Made by a program: the position numbers and the translations under genes
Assembly (NCBI GenBank): GCA_014904845.1
Contig: MU119216.1
Coordinates: 427,768 to 491,767, forward strand
Source of the DNA: Acephala macrosclerotiorum
Taxonomy: Eukaryota; Ascomycota; Leotiomycetes; Helotiales; Mollisiaceae
Direction of reading: 5' to 3'
DNA length: 64,000 nt
Shown: in pieces, positions 47,214 through 60,942 of the stretch
Numbering within the stretch: the first letter of the stretch is position 1
Layout: every line of letters begins with the position of its first letter
The notes under the pieces: generated by a model
The model's database searches: none
Told to the model about the DNA's origin: nothing
Seen by the model: the letters and a program-made list of their open reading frames with translations, nothing else

Positions 47214-48136
47214 GCGCCGTCGATGGGAATGAGATTCGATAGGTTCTTCGAATGTCCGCAGAGGTCTCGAGGATTGATAGTCGCGGCGGCACTGTCGATG
47301 AAGAAAGGTCGAGGACTAGGGAAAGACCTCGAAGACGCCGTTGACGCGGGGCGTCACCCCTATCGCAAAGCAACCAACGGCCTAGACGTGATCTGATCCT
47401 CCAAGAAAGCGCATATCAAGTAGACCATAAGATGCCAGTTGGTGTTGTCGTTGACGCGCGATGGAGGAAAATGTGTAATCCTTGTTCAAGAATGTATTCG
47501 GCGGAGCGCCTACAATAGCTGACTAAAATCACGTGTCTTGAGATCAACAAGGTTCCAAGTTTCCCAGTTTCCCGTATACGAACTTGAATGTTCCAGATCA
47601 AGGCTAGGTATCTGGAAGCTCTCGAGTGCATTTCCCTTATGCCGCATTAAATAGAGCTCGCACATCCTGAATGCGATGTACTGTCCCAGCACGCTGGTGT
47701 CTTTCGTCTTATACCTCACCTTCGGACGAAATAAACAACATAAAGCTGACAAGGTCTAGACAGTCTAGGCATTTGAATGGAAGGATAGTTTGGGTTTGAC
47801 GGATTTATTTTCTTTCGAATCCTACGTCTTGAGGTTATGTTTGAACAAATGTCCCTGACTTTCTGGTGGTTTGAAGTTTTGAACACTGTATCTCGAAGCA
47901 TCACGTCCAGGATTTTGGCTCTATCACGATCCATCCACTTTACAACAGTTTCAGATGGTGCGAAGGCTATGATGTTCTTCAGTCTAGGCCCAAATAAATG
48001 TCCCTAAACCTTTAGTACATTAGTGTGCACTTTTCCCGAACACCGCAAGGCAAGGTCACTTCATTCATTGTCAACTCATGCATCTCGCTATTATCCGCTT
48101 GACCCCATACCACTGCAATTTGATTCTTTTACATAT
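47214..48136. other. Intergenic: nucleoporin promoter and dehydrogenase 3' flank
   Basis: 920 bp between two minus-strand genes. Only short domain-free frames are present. Confidence 0.55.
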
Positions 48137-50039
48137 TTACAGCATGCTTCGTGGCATATTCTTAATCGCCTGCCTAACTCCAAGATCTCCGAGAATTTCT
48201 AGACATATATTAGTTTCATCGAGAGTAGGTCTTTTGGAATGACTTACCTTCAGCACCTCCTAGAATAGCATCGAACTTGTAGGTCCTTCATGAGTGTTAG
48301 TCTCATCACCTCCATGAAACAGCTGCAAGACGAAGACAGGCTCTGAAAGACCGAGGAGTAGCTGGACAATGAGTGAACATACCTGTGGAACATCTCTATT
48401 GTCTTTCCCATTCCAGATTGAGTAAGCGCTCTCCCTCCGAAGATCTGTACAGCTTCGTCCGCAATCTCGTGGGCTGATCTTGTAGCGAACATCTTGAGAA
48501 GACCGATGGGACCGGCAAGATGGGTTGACTGCTGTTTGTAAGGCATCAAAGTCATCTGGTAAGTGATGTTTTCAAGCCAAGCCTGGTTCGATTCGCAATG
48601 AGCGATCATCTTAGCGAGTCTGCAAATGGTCAATGTCTGGAATCAACTGGGCGATCAAGGAAGCCATACTTCTGACGGATTACAGGCTGTTCAATGAGCT
48701 TCTTCCCAAAGACTAGTCTCTGGTTAGCCCATTTCATGCACTCTTCGGTCACGATTCGACTTGAGCGGATCACGGCGCAAGCCATCATCCATCTTTCGTG
48801 GTTAAAGTTCGCGAGAATGACGTAAATTCCCTTGTTCTCAACACCGAGAATATTCTCTACAGGGACTTTGACATTGTCGAAAGTGATGTAGGTGGTTCCG
48901 GCGGCAGCTGAATAGGAAGTTTTGATGGCAGAAGTCTCGACGCCCTCGCCCCGTTCGATGACAATGACGGAGAGACCCTTGTCTAAATTGAGCTTCGTGT
49001 CAGTATGATTAAATGTCCTAAATACCGCAGAACATTGGAGCGACTAACCTGTTTTAACACCAGTCACAAAGTAATCCGAGAAGACTCCATTTGTGATCCA
49101 TTTTTTCGTTCCATTGACAATATAGTGCTTCCCATCTGGGGTTTTCACTGCAGTTGTTCTTAAACCAGCGACATCTGATCCAGCAAAAGCTTCAGTGATG
49201 GCAAGGCAGATCTTCTTTTTGCCGGAGAAGACTTCTTGGGCAATCTTGTTCTTCCACTTCTCGTCGTTGGCAAATTGAAGGACAGCCGTCAATGAAATCG
49301 TCATTCCGGCCATGTTGCCATCTTGAAAGCCTCTCGCGTTGGCACGAACCATCTCTTGTGTGACGATCATATCGTGGAAGTAATCAAACTCCTCTCCCTT
49401 GACTGTGCCGCCCATCAAATTCACGCCATGCAGGTGCTTCCCCGGACCGAGTCGCATATGTAGAACGCCGTTCTTCGACATTTTGTCGATGAGTTCTTGA
49501 GGGATATGCTTTCCGGTCTTCTCGCACTCTTGTGCAACAGGGTATAGCTCTGTGTCGGTCCATACTCTCATTGCCTTTTGCAATCTTCTGTGGCTGTCCT
49601 TAAAATATGGACTCTTGAATTGAGGTGTCAACCATGTTGGCTCTCCGTAGGGAACAAGGCTCAAATCTCCTGGCTTGTGCTCAATCACCTTGGGCTTTTC
49701 GCCATCGATGGATCCTATGCAGAGGCTCGAGTACTTTTGGAGGACTTCCTGGCGATGGAGGTTGTAAAAGGCATCGGTTGCATCAGTACCTGCGACTTGC
49801 TTTAAGACAGCCTCCCCACCAGCTGTAGGCAAATTAGTAGATTTTCTCAAAATATTTCCCATGATGTCCTTCCCGAGCTCGGTTCTCCATAACTTGTTGA
49901 AGTATTGGGTGGAATAAAACGTACGATGGGCGTCCAGAAAATCAGTAACATCGTACACCTTGCTATCAATCACAAACCATAAACTGTCGTCTGTATTGTT
50001 CTTGGCCACCTCCGCACGGGTGATTGTTTTATGAGGCAT
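48137..50039 (-). CDS. Cytochrome b5 / acyl-CoA dehydrogenase fusion
   Basis: Six exons (49925-50039, 49049-49822, 48670-48982, 48383-48619, 48248-48285, 48137-48198) give 512 residues. Residues 1-75 form a cytochrome b5 domain: VYDVTDFLDAH|PGGEAVLKQVAG, haem ligands His38 and His61 (FYNLH). The acyl-CoA dehydrogenase core follows: FQDGNMAGMTISL; CLAITEAFAGSDVAGLRTTA; KWITNGVFSDYFVTG; FGGRALTQSGMGKTIE; LGGAEEILGDLGVRQA. The site where the catalytic Glu lies in many members (YEG) is LGG here, so the base may be elsewhere. The end SML resembles a weak PTS1; peroxisomal location is inference. Intron 1 (49823-49924) is 102 bp, stop-free and splits the HPGG haem motif. The other introns are 49-97 bp. 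Confidence 0.93.
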
Positions 50040-50901
50040 TTTGAAGTGAATGAAAGCGACGCCTAATTGTTTGCAGAATCAAGAACGAAAGTGGAAGAGA
50101 AAGAAGAAGTCAACAGAGCACCTCTCGGTCCGGGATACTAATCGCCCTTGCAATGCCGAGGTTGCTGCTGGAGCCAATCGTGAAAGCGGAATTTGAAAGG
50201 AGTGCGGAAACCTGGGGAACACTAGTAGCGGAGGTTCTCAGACGAATGCGTCCTGCAGCATATATCTGTAGGCTCTCTATTGTCGAGGCCAGAACCTGTC
50301 ATTGCTTTCCCCTTAGGTCCATCCGTGTTGCTGATGGAAAGGGAAAAGTTCATGGAATTTGGCCCAGCATCGCCGGACCAGATTCATACAGGAAGAAGAT
50401 GAAATTTTGCGGGACGCTTGAAGCGGGAGAGGGAAGTTTAGAGCGTCTGATCCGGGGGCCAACTAGGACAAGATATGTATTAATGAAATAGGCACCACAG
50501 CGTTGGGAGGAAATCTTTTGAATTTCATCGGGGCATTTTAAACTTAGCCTAGATAGGATTAGGCTCCTTTCTGCTAAGTCTTATCGATAACAACCCACTT
50601 CGTACATTCGTTGGCAGAGCATCATTTGTACGGACATCGCTACCATCCTAACCAAGCTCGCAATAGCTTAATACCTATGTCTCGACTTCTGCAACACGCC
50701 TTCATCCTTACCTACCTAGCGATATGAAAACCCGACCACCGCAGGGAGTTTTGGCCTTGGGATTGCGCACGCGGCCACTGTGATCAGGAGGAGCCGCACC
50801 GCTCCTCGTTATTCATCACAGGACTTTCCGAGCTTGCTGTGTATCACGAGACAACCGTTGGACACTTACTTGAAGTATATTGAACGAGGTCTCCTGCAAT
50901 C
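50040..50901. promoter_or_regulatory. Divergent promoter region, dehydrogenase / ATG2
   Basis: 860 bp between two divergent start codons. A domain-free frame at 50153-50491 (+) is probably chance. No specific operator is recognised. Confidence 0.55.
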
Positions 50902-53900
50902 ATGGCGTCCTACTTCCAAGCCTACTTCCAAGCCTCCTCCATGCCGAAGCGCCTCCTCCAATACGCCCTCTCCAAGCTTGAGATCCTCGATACCGATGCG
51001 TTGGGCTTAGACAAGTTGGATATTGCTCTGGGAAGGAACTCAACCGTCGAGTTCCGGGATGTAGGATTGCGTTTGAAGGTATACATATATTTCCGCGACC
51101 TACAACCTACTAACTATTTGCGCTCCAATAGAAACTACAAACCTTACTTCAACTACCTCCTACCCTCGAAGTTCTGAAAGCGCGAGTTCTTCTTCTCCGA
51201 GTTACCATACCCGTGGACCTCTATAGCAGTGCAATATTAGTTGAGGTGGAAGGGGTTGAGACCCAGTTACGAGTCAAGCCTACAATCGAGACCACAAGTC
51301 GGACAGACCACGACCGGAAACGCAAACGTCCCTCGTCGAAGCATTCTTCTATCCCACCGACTCATACAAAACCCGATCATCCAAGAGGCTCGGAACTTCC
51401 TGAGGATGATAACCCAGAAGCTGCCATCCCCTCCGCAGTTGATCTTGCCCAATCCTTCTTACAAACCGAGCCCGAGGAGGAGAAGGCAGAGCTAGAGGCA
51501 GCGCTATTATCCGAGACTCAGGACTTTGGAACATCCTCAACGCTGAGCGATGATGGCGAGCTCCCAGTCGGAACTGGAGCTGCTCTATCCCTGCCCGCCT
51601 TCATGGCGAGATTCCTCCAGGGCATGTTGGACCGTCTTCAAGTCCGAATATGTGGCGTTGTTTTCAACTTGGACATTGATCTACCAACTGAAGCTTCGAA
51701 ACTTTCATCGGTAAATCCAACAGACCCTGTCACAATATCATTGAAGGTCGACAATATAGACATCGAGGGGGTCACAGTTGACTTTGACACGGAATCCGAC
51801 GCAGGAGTTCAGACTCGGAAACCTCTATATAAAAAGGGCAAAAAGCTGATCAGCCTTTCACAAATTCGAGGCACCCTGATTTCAGAGGCGGCTTTCTTTT
51901 CCAGTCTCTCGAGATCCTCCGCACCGTCTTCTCCACTTGCAGCACACTCAGATATATCAGAAGGACGACGATCAATCGCAAAGTCTGTTCCGAGCATGAG
52001 GAGCAGTATGATACAAGCTTCTGAAAGGGGATCTTCCCCAGACCGGTCATCTGATATCTCTTCCAGTCGGCTCTCGCAGGCCTCTGCCCCTAAAACAGTT
52101 GCTGATTCCCAACTCCTTCGAGCCTCAGTTGTTGCTAGTGATAGCGGCCGATTTGAAGATGCACCAGAAGATGAATTGGCTTCTAATGTCTCGGGTAGTG
52201 TACACGAAGCTTTGAGCGAGATGGGTGACAGTGTTTTCGAGAACTCAGCATATCTTGATCAGGTTGCCGAGAGTCAATTCCTCGACGACAACGAGGAAAG
52301 GGGTCCTGCTCTTGTGCCCTCATCTCCGGACATAAGGGCTCGCATACGCGATACATCGCCTCTTTCAACCCCACGAGCATCGATCCATCTTCCTCCGATT
52401 CCTCATACCGCAGATGCTCCATATCAGGCTGCAGTCGATCACTCGCAAATCAGTCCCACCCAGCAGTCGGCCATGCTCCCTTCAAGGTCACATCCACGAT
52501 ATGCGGGAAAGAGGATCTCGCAATCGCAACCAGCCCTTCCCGTAGATCTAACTTCGCCTTCCATCGGTACCAGGGCCGTACCCCATGCCTCAGACGTAGG
52601 CAATGTTCTAGATAGCGATGCCAAAGAGGACGAATCTGCATCCACGCCTCCCGGCGTAGAAGATCTCACACAGTCCCAGCTCTTCAGCCATGAAGATGCA
52701 GAGAGTATGTATATGAGTGCAGTCTCGCATACTTCTATTTCCAAGCTGCCAGGTGGCTGGTCAAATTCCAGCAGTGGTAGTGAAGACTCAAGATCGCCGC
52801 CAGCCAGTCCAAAGCTTCTTGATCACGAAGAATCACTAGACAATCTCGAACATGCCCGGCACACTGGTCCTGAACGGAATGACTCTGAGGACGAAAATCT
52901 TAAGAGAAGCTCTACGCCAGCTGCTGAAAATCCAGCGACACCTAGAAGACTTTCATTTTCGACGCCACAAGTCGCATGCAGCCAACAAATCCCAGCTGTG
53001 CCTCAAAGCTCTAGTGATGCCTCGGAACAGTCTGCAACTTCTTCAGAGGAATATTCTAGGTTGAGTAAACAATTCTTCAGCATCGATAGGGTCGACATCT
53101 ACGTTCCCTCCTCGCTCCCTGAGAATGCTTCTAATGTTCCCGATGTTGACCGAGCCAGCTTGATGTCTTATAGCATTGCTAGTGTGCAGAGTTCGGTCTC
53201 TCAGTCAACGTCTGTGAATGTGCCTGGTGCATTCTCTACTCACCTACCAACCCAACGAGTGCCTCTCAAGCAGAAAGGTCCAAACCCCGAACCAGTTGCT
53301 GCCGAACATACCGAGGAGCCACACAATGACGATTCTATTGAGGTCCTTGTAGGAGATATGCTTGCTCAATTCGATGTATCAATTGGGAGACTCATGTTCA
53401 AGCTTGTTCAGCAACTTAAGGATGCAGTTAAACCTTCCTCTGCTAGCCCAACCCCCAAGGCTCAAGAAATTCCTGAACGAGCCTTCAAGTTAAACGTTCA
53501 GGAGATATCTATTAAGTTTCTTGAGAGATTGGAGGGAACGCTTGGCTCCGCCAGTCCTATTACTCCCGCAGCCTCAGCGGATGTCCTCCTCCGTACCACT
53601 CTCAGCGGTCTTCGAATGCACTCCGAAATGTCGAAGTCAAGTACCACAACTTCAATCACCCTAGAGAAGTTTGTCTTTGGATACGCAAAAGAAAACATCA
53701 TATCTTTTGACGCTGGTCTCCAGATGCGAAGTTCCGTTCGAGACCTGAAAGCTTCGGATGGTATCGACGTATCAGTAAACATCACGCAGACAGCAGATAT
53801 TACTCGATGCGAAGTCGTCACGCTCCCGCTCCATGTTTCCATAGACCTGCAGAAGCTTGACGAAACCTTCAGCTGGTTTGGTGGTCTGAGCAGCGTCCTC

Positions 53901-56900
53901 AACCTAGGCAGCTCGATTGCCTCAAATGCAACAATTACTGCAAGCCCTGGAAAGTCAAAGCCGCGAGGAGTGCGCTTCGAAGCGCCAATCCGCCCTGACG
54001 ACAAGTCTGTAGCAAACCAGAATAAGGCTGATGTTAGGATTGGAGGCTTTATTCTTGATTTGGTGGGCACTGAATGCAGTGTTGGGATCGAAACGTCGGC
54101 AGTGAAAGTAGTCAGTCGCGACGAGGGTGTTGGTCTCTCCATCCAGAAACTACGACTGTCAGGACCGCATCTAAATCACTCGAATGAAGAGCCGCCCATC
54201 AGTGTAGATGTTACGTCTACCCGTATTGAGTATCTGATGTCGCCCAAGGATGCTGACCTGGACCGCCTTCTTGCCCTCATCACCCCTTCCAAGGCGAAAT
54301 ATGACCATGACGACGACATCCTGCTGGACACTCTATTACGGCAGCGTAAACAAGGCGCCGTCTTAAGGATTACTGTCGACGATGTGCAGACTCGCATCGG
54401 CAGACTACACGAGCTGAACTACCTGCCAGAGTTAGGCGAGGAGGTCTCGAGGCTGGCAACTGTTGCAAAGTATCTTCCGGACGACGAACGTCCAGGGCTG
54501 TTGTCATTGATCGCGCTACGAAAGGTTGAAGCACATATCCACTTCGAGAACGATTTAGGGACTATACAACTGTCTTCGTCGGATATAGAAGTTGCTCAAA
54601 TTACGTTGCCAGCACTCGTTGCCTTGAGTATCGGGAGTGTATCTGCTCGCCGTAATACTTCAGAGATTCTCCTCGGTATGGGAACAGATGCTGAACTACG
54701 AGAACCAAGATCAAGATCCCCAGCAATTATGGCAAGAATGATCGGTGATGAGATGGAACCGGTTGTGCGAGTCAAAGTCTGGAACCTCAAAGTCGAGTAC
54801 AGAGTGCCTACGTTGATGGTTCTACTTGATTTGACGGAAAAGGCAACTGCCCAAGATGTTTCAGCCAGTCTTACGGCATCAGTTGCTACACTGACAGGTT
54901 TGGTCCGCTCCAAGGCTGTGCAAAGTCCTGGACAAGAAGCAGGGCGCAATACCGTCAATTCTGCGTCCAAGCCAATGACTGTGGATGTTGTCCTTCGTGA
55001 TTGCATCATCGGGCTCAATCCTTTGGGTTTGCCGTCAAAGGTACTCCTTGTCCTGACAGAATCACATGTGACTACAGTTCTTCCCAAGGACGGAAATGTT
55101 CAACTTTCCATGGATCTGAGCAAAGCTTCTATTCTCATTATTGACGATGTTGCCAATCTCTTGTCCGCAGGTAACATCGCCAGAACACGGCGGTCCTCTT
55201 TTGACGGAGGCAGTGCACAGGTGGCCGATCTTTGCGCGATAGGATACGTGTCCGTCAGTTATATATCATCGGCCAAAGCTATAGTCCAAATGACCACGAG
55301 TGAGGAAGGCGAGACCTCTATAGATGTTGAGCTTCGAGACGACCTCTTCGTTCTCGAATCTTGTGCTGACTCAACTCAAACTCTCGTGGCCGTCCTGAAC
55401 GGGCTCTCGCCACCAACGCCCCCAAGCAAAGTAACTAAATACCGGACCAAGGTCATTCCGGTACACGATTTGCTTGCATCATTATCCGGAGATGCTTTCG
55501 GTACTGCAGAGGGAGAGTACAATTTCGACGATGATTTCGGTCTTGCGGAGGATTTGGGCGGAGAATTTGTTGGTGATGAGGAAGATGATCTAGAATTCGA
55601 CTCGCACTACTACCAGAATGAAGGGGATGAAGAGTATGGCGAGGCTGGGTCGTCAAACTCTACTCGTTTAACATCCCGTGATGTTGCCGAAGGGGTCTTG
55701 TTGGAAAGTTTTGTGGAACCACAAAAGGAGCCAGAGAATGATGAGCTGGAATTTCAAGAGGATCACTTCGGCACTGGGTCAATTCTGGAAGGCACTGCGC
55801 ACCAGTGGAACTCAGCGAAGAACACATACGATCGGTCCAACGTATTTAAAGTCCGGAAAAGTCCTCTTAAAGTCTGTATCCGCGACGTTCACATCATCTG
55901 GAACCTTTTCGATGGCTACGATTGGCAACAGACTCGGGATACCATTTCCAAAGCTGTCCAGGATGTTGAGTCCAAAGCAATCGAGAAGCGAGCTCGGAAC
56001 GAAAGGCGACCCACCTTTGACCAGGACATCGATGACGAAGAGACGGTCATTGGTGATTTCCTTTTCAATTCAATCTACATCGGCATTCCAGCAAATCGTG
56101 ATCCTCGAGAGCTTGCGGCTGCTATCAATCAAGAGTTGAACGACAATGCGACAGAGACCGAGTCCATTGCCACCACTTCCCTTTCAGCTTCTCCGAGTCG
56201 GCAGGGCAGCGGTCGCAGATCCACATCTAAGAAGCTGCGCCTGAACAGAAGCAAGCATCACAAGATTACTTTTGAGCTTCGAGGAGTGAGCGTTGATTTG
56301 GTTGCGTTCCCTCCTGGCAGCGGCGAGACTCAAAGTTCAGTCGACATCCGCATCCGAGATTTTGAGATCTTTGACCACGTGCCGACTTCGACCTGGAGGA
56401 AATTTGCTACCTACATGCAAGAGGCAGGAGAAAGAGAGACAGGAACCAGCATGATACACATCGAGATCCTCAACGTGAAACCAGTAGCCGATTTAGCAGC
56501 GTCGGAGATTGTGCTCAAGGCTACCGTTCTTCCTCTGCGCCTCCACGTTGATCAAGATGCTCTTGACTTCATCACTAGATTCTTCGAATTCAAGGATGAC
56601 TCGGCCCCGAAACAACCCTCGCCAGGCGATGTTCCTTTCCTCCAGAGAGTCGAAGTGAATTCTGTCCAGGTCAAACTGGACTTCAAGCCGAAACGTGTCG
56701 ACTACGCTGGGTTGCGGTCTGGCCACACAACAGAGTTCATGAATTTCTTAATCTTGGATGAAGCAGACATGGTCTTGCGACATACAATCATCTACGGCAT
56801 TTCCGGATTCGACAAGCTTGGAAAGTGCCTCAACGACATCTGGATGCCTGATATCAAGAGGAATCAACTCCCTGGCATTCTTGCTGGCTTAGCGCCAGTC

Positions 56901-57515
56901 AGATCAATTGTGAATGTTGGTGAGGGTTTCAGACATCTCTTCGTGGTCCCAATGCGCGAATACAAGAAGGACGGGCGAATCGTGAGAGGTATCTCGAAAG
57001 GAGCAGCTGCATTCGCCAAGACGACCGGCACGGAACTCGTCAAGCTAGGCGCAAAAGTCGCTATTGGTGTCCAGACTGTACTTCAAGGTGCAGAGGACTT
57101 CCTTGGACCTAGTACCGAAACGAATATTGGCATTGATGACGAACAGTCAGATGAGGAGAGCAAGCAAATCAGCTTGTACGCCAATCAGCCTGTCGGCGTG
57201 CTTCAGGGCCTTCGGGGAGGGTATAATGGTCTCCAGAGAGATCTCGTCCTTGCGAGAGATGCTATCATCGCAGTGCCTGGTGAAGTGATGGAGAGTGGGA
57301 ACGCAGCAGGCGTGATGAGAGCGGTGCGGAAACATGCACCGACTGTGATATTAAGGCCGGCGATAGGGGTTGCGAAAGCAGGAGGTCAGATATTGATGGG
57401 TGCCACCAACGCTTTGGATCCTGCGAATCTAAAGAGAGCGGATGCTGTAAGTTTTGAAACCCTTTCTCTTGTGAGGAGATGGCTAAAGGTTGCATAGAAA
57501 TATAAGAAGCATTGA
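50902..57515 (+). CDS. ATG2: Autophagy-related lipid-transfer protein ATG2
   Basis: Bridges the ER and the growing phagophore and moves phospholipids in bulk; works with ATG9 and ATG18 (family knowledge). Three exons: 50902-51078, 51132-57446 and 57498-57515. Introns are 53 and 51 bp, and the product is 2169 residues. The N-terminal chorein-type segment is [21 protein letters not shown]...VGLRLKKLQTLL. A long Ser/Pro-rich, disordered region covers about residues 240-690. The middle domain includes [17 protein letters not shown]. The C-terminal ATG2 domain has [39 protein letters not shown] and [15 protein letters not shown]. The tiny last exon (KYKKH, stop) is required to restore the usual C-terminus; the frame would otherwise read into the intron. 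Confidence 0.96.
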
Positions 57516-58038
57516 CAATGTTTATGAAATTGAGGCATAGGTAGAGTGTTTGTGTTTGCATCAGATTGGAGCCAAGATACGGAGCATTTGAGGCGTGGTT
57601 TTAGGCGTTGTGTTTGAAGCATATGGGATGAAGCTTTGTGATTCCCACTATGCGGATGGGATAGATAATTGACGAAATTGACATGAATACCCGGAGTAAT
57701 GTATTCCCAATCCTCGGTGTCATATGGCAAGAGCGGGTCCTTATACAAGAATGAATAACATGAATCATACAGGCGATAATACTATACCGCCTAATAATGA
57801 GACTTTCTCTATCTCGTCTCCGAAGTGCGAAGAATCGTGCTTTACGAGATGTTTTCACATCAATTCATTGACAATGCACGATGGAGTGTATCCGAAAAGT
57901 TTCAAGTCACAATCAATAAAGTACTCTTCCTCTCAACATCACCACACTTGTCTTTCGGACTTCCAAGCACGATTACTGACTAGATCTCCTTTTGGGAAGC
58001 CCCCTATTTAAGAGAAGCTACCTCTTCACAACTAGAGA
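57516..58038. other. Intergenic: ATG2 3' flank
   Basis: 520 bp with no recognised gene; AT-rich toward the BTB pseudogene. Confidence 0.55.
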
Positions 58039-59393
58039 ATGATTAACGAAAGCAAGATGTGCCCCACAACAGAGCGCGAACACATTCCCTCTCCACCCGA
58101 GTTCACCTTCACACTCTCCGATGTGCGCCTCAAGATCGTCTACAATGGCTCTCTTGCCTGTGTACACGTTTATTCCCACGCTATGGCTCTTGCCAGTCCG
58201 GTTTGGAAGAACTTTTTGTTTCCACCTCGGAGTACTGATGTCGATATTGCTGAGACAACTCCGGAGAACCGGTCCAAGGAGGATCTTGAAGAAGAGGGTG
58301 ACGGGAGAGAGCAAGTGCATAGGGAGGAAGGTCGGAATTCGCTAGAGTAGATGAGGAAATTGCGGTTGGAATAGGAAAAGGCGAAGGCAAGAAAGCCGGT
58401 AGAAGAACTTAATTTCACGGACGATGATGCAGATGCTTTGCTGGTATTGCTTCATGCTGCACATCACAAGGGAAGGTGTATTCCCGGCACCACTCCACTT
58501 CGTCATCTACTTATCAAGCTAGCGATCATCTGCAACAAGTATGCCTGCGCTGATCTATCGAGAGAATGGATTTGGCACTAGGTCAACGACCGTTGGAGAG
58601 ATTATATGGATTATGAAGTATGGGCTTCCACTCTTTTTCGAAGAATAACTTGGCGATCGATTGGCAGGTTATGATGTTGGTTGGGTTGATGCTCCGTGAG
58701 GAGTGCAATCTAGGCTTAACGACGTTTGAGTGTGGAGTCGATTGGTTTCTTCGCAGAACCAAGACTGCTGACTTCCCCGAGTTTCCTGACGGCTGGCCTG
58801 TAGCAGCTCATATCATGGTAAGTCTTCCTCATTGCTTTCTGTATTCTTTGAGATGTCATATTGATTCGCATGCAGGCACTATGGCAACTCATCGAACCCG
58901 TGCAATTGAGTCAGTCCTTGACGTCATCTATGATTATCTTGAGAAACTCAGAGACCAGTTAGCTGAAATCTGCGCGAAGCACGACCGAAAATGCATCTTA
59001 TTAATGGCCAAAGAATTCATTAGAAAGCTTAAAGATAAAGACATCTGTTCTTGACCAAAACCAGGAAGCTCGGTGTTCACGGTAGGTGACCTGATTGGTG
59101 TAAGATTCGAGGTAATTTCCAGTCTCGACTGCGGAGCCCACGGCATCGTTGGTCACGAGATTGCAGCTACACTCCACAAGGTATATCCTCGGTGGAGTCT
59201 CAAGAAGTATCACCGCCATCCGTTGGAGGCTCTGGATGATTTGCTAGATATAATCGAGAAAGAGATGAACAAAACGGTCTGTCCGTCTGCTGGGAGTAAG
59301 GCCCGGGCGACAACCGAAAGAAGTCCAATTGAATGGGAAAATTGGAAATGGGTCACCAGGAAAACGTCGAAGAGGCTGTGGGCACTGAAGTGA
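58039..59393 (+). pseudogene. BTB/POZ-domain protein pseudogene
   Basis: The N-terminus reads as a fungal BTB domain: VRLKIVYNGSLACVHVYSH, then MALASPVWKNFLFPP, then LNFTDDDADALLVLLHAAHH and LAIICNKYACADL. The frame is broken by TAG at 58348, 58372 and 58579. Two good introns remain visible (58618-58667, 50 bp; 58818-58875, 58 bp). After the second, the reading shifts by one nucleotide between LWQLIEP and RAIESVLDVIYDYLEKL, and a TGA follows at 59052. The tail then stays open (VGDLIGVRFEV... to 59393). Every nonsense codon can be explained by one C-to-T change from CAG or CGA. Such proteins are often in large, variable fungal families; the function is unknown. Confidence 0.8.
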
Positions 59394-60942
59394 AGTGAAG
59401 GAAGACGAGTGCTGAATGCCACGGCAGCACGACTCGAGGGGAAAGCAAGTTGGGGAACGAGAGCAGATTTGCGCATATGCACGGTCGGCCATCAACTTGG
59501 AACATACCAACCAAGGACTCAGTGGAGATTTGGTTTACTCAAGGGATAGATACAATATGCGACCAGGTCAGTATTCACGCAAATTGTGTGAGAAGGACCA
59601 GTTACATATTGATGCTTTAGAAGAATCGAGCAAAATCAGAAGAGGAAAACGCCGATCAAAAGGAGCTTGAAGTGTTTAGATGCGTGATCTTATCGATACC
59701 TTTCCATACTAGGTGTCTAAAACGAACATACATGTGAGAGCTCGACTCTCATCGGATGGCTGCTAGAATATGCAACTTCATGCGAACTTGGTAGAATGTC
59801 CTAAGTCTTGCTGGAGATTCAAAGCGGAAGCATATGGCCTAGAAGACGGAGAACAAGCAGTGATAAGACAGGATACCAGCGCACTATCAGAGGGTGATGG
59901 TCTATCTAATGTTCAAGATATCGGGAAGGCACCGGGGACGTCACTTCCTCGTGAGCCTCCAGTACCGCTGAGACAGAGTGAGAGCTGGATGAAGTCGACG
60001 CGTCGAAACTCAACAAACACAAAGGGGATTGTTTCTAAATTAAGATTCAAGCATTAAAAACATTCTAAAAACACTTCCATTGCGAAATATTAGCACCTTC
60101 TTCCGAGCATGCTTGAAAATTTTATGTGGGTGCAGCGCTGACTTTGGTGTGCGCCAACAACCCACCACCAACGACCAAATCATTGAACACGTTATTGAGG
60201 ACGTTAAAAGCCTCCAAAACAATCAAAAGGACATTTTACAGGCTCACCAAGAAAAATCCTAACAAAAAAAAGTCTACAGACAGGGTTGCCCAGGAGGTGT
60301 TGTGCTCTGATGGGAAGGAAGCATGGCTGGTGAGGAAAGTCGTGTGCGGAGCTAGAGTGCCGGATACCCTTATGAAGAGACATCTTGCACTGCTAATCTA
60401 CCAGACCACCTGAAAGAAAGAAGTGGCATGAGAGGAAAGCGCTTCCTAACTCCCGAACAAACGTCGAGAACAAAACTTCCTGCACTCGAACGAGGATGTG
60501 AAAGACATACAGAACACTCAGAGCTCGCGACAATACTGCAGTCTACATGCACGACCCACGAGATATCAGGCATGCGCCTCAAGCACCTAGAGCGCCTTTA
60601 CTTCTTGGATGCCCTCAGTACTTTCCTCGCAACTCAATTTCGTTTCTGGAAAGAGCTGGAAAAGTATTTCCGAAACGATGCTGATTGTTATTAAGACAGG
60701 TAAACCGATGCCAAAATTCGAGACGAGAGGAAGAGAAACCGGTACGGAGAGGTATTGGAAGGAATTGAAATTTGACAACATCGTGAGTTGAGTATTTGAC
60801 CCGAAAGAGACGAGTGGGTTCTGATCTAGGCAGGGGTCTTGAACACGAGTGGAGAAGACTCATTGACACGTCGAACAACTTGATACATCGGTACAACTTC
60901 CTCCACAGACCCAGAGTGTGAAAGGAGGTACCTGCAGGCATA
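59394..60942. other. Gene-poor stretch between the BTB pseudogene and amine oxidase
   Basis: Open frames of 60-95 codons (59416-59670, 59770-60057, 60428-60694; all +) are Lys/Arg-rich and show no domain. They may be decayed sequence of the neighbouring pseudogene type, but I cannot show it. Confidence 0.4.
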
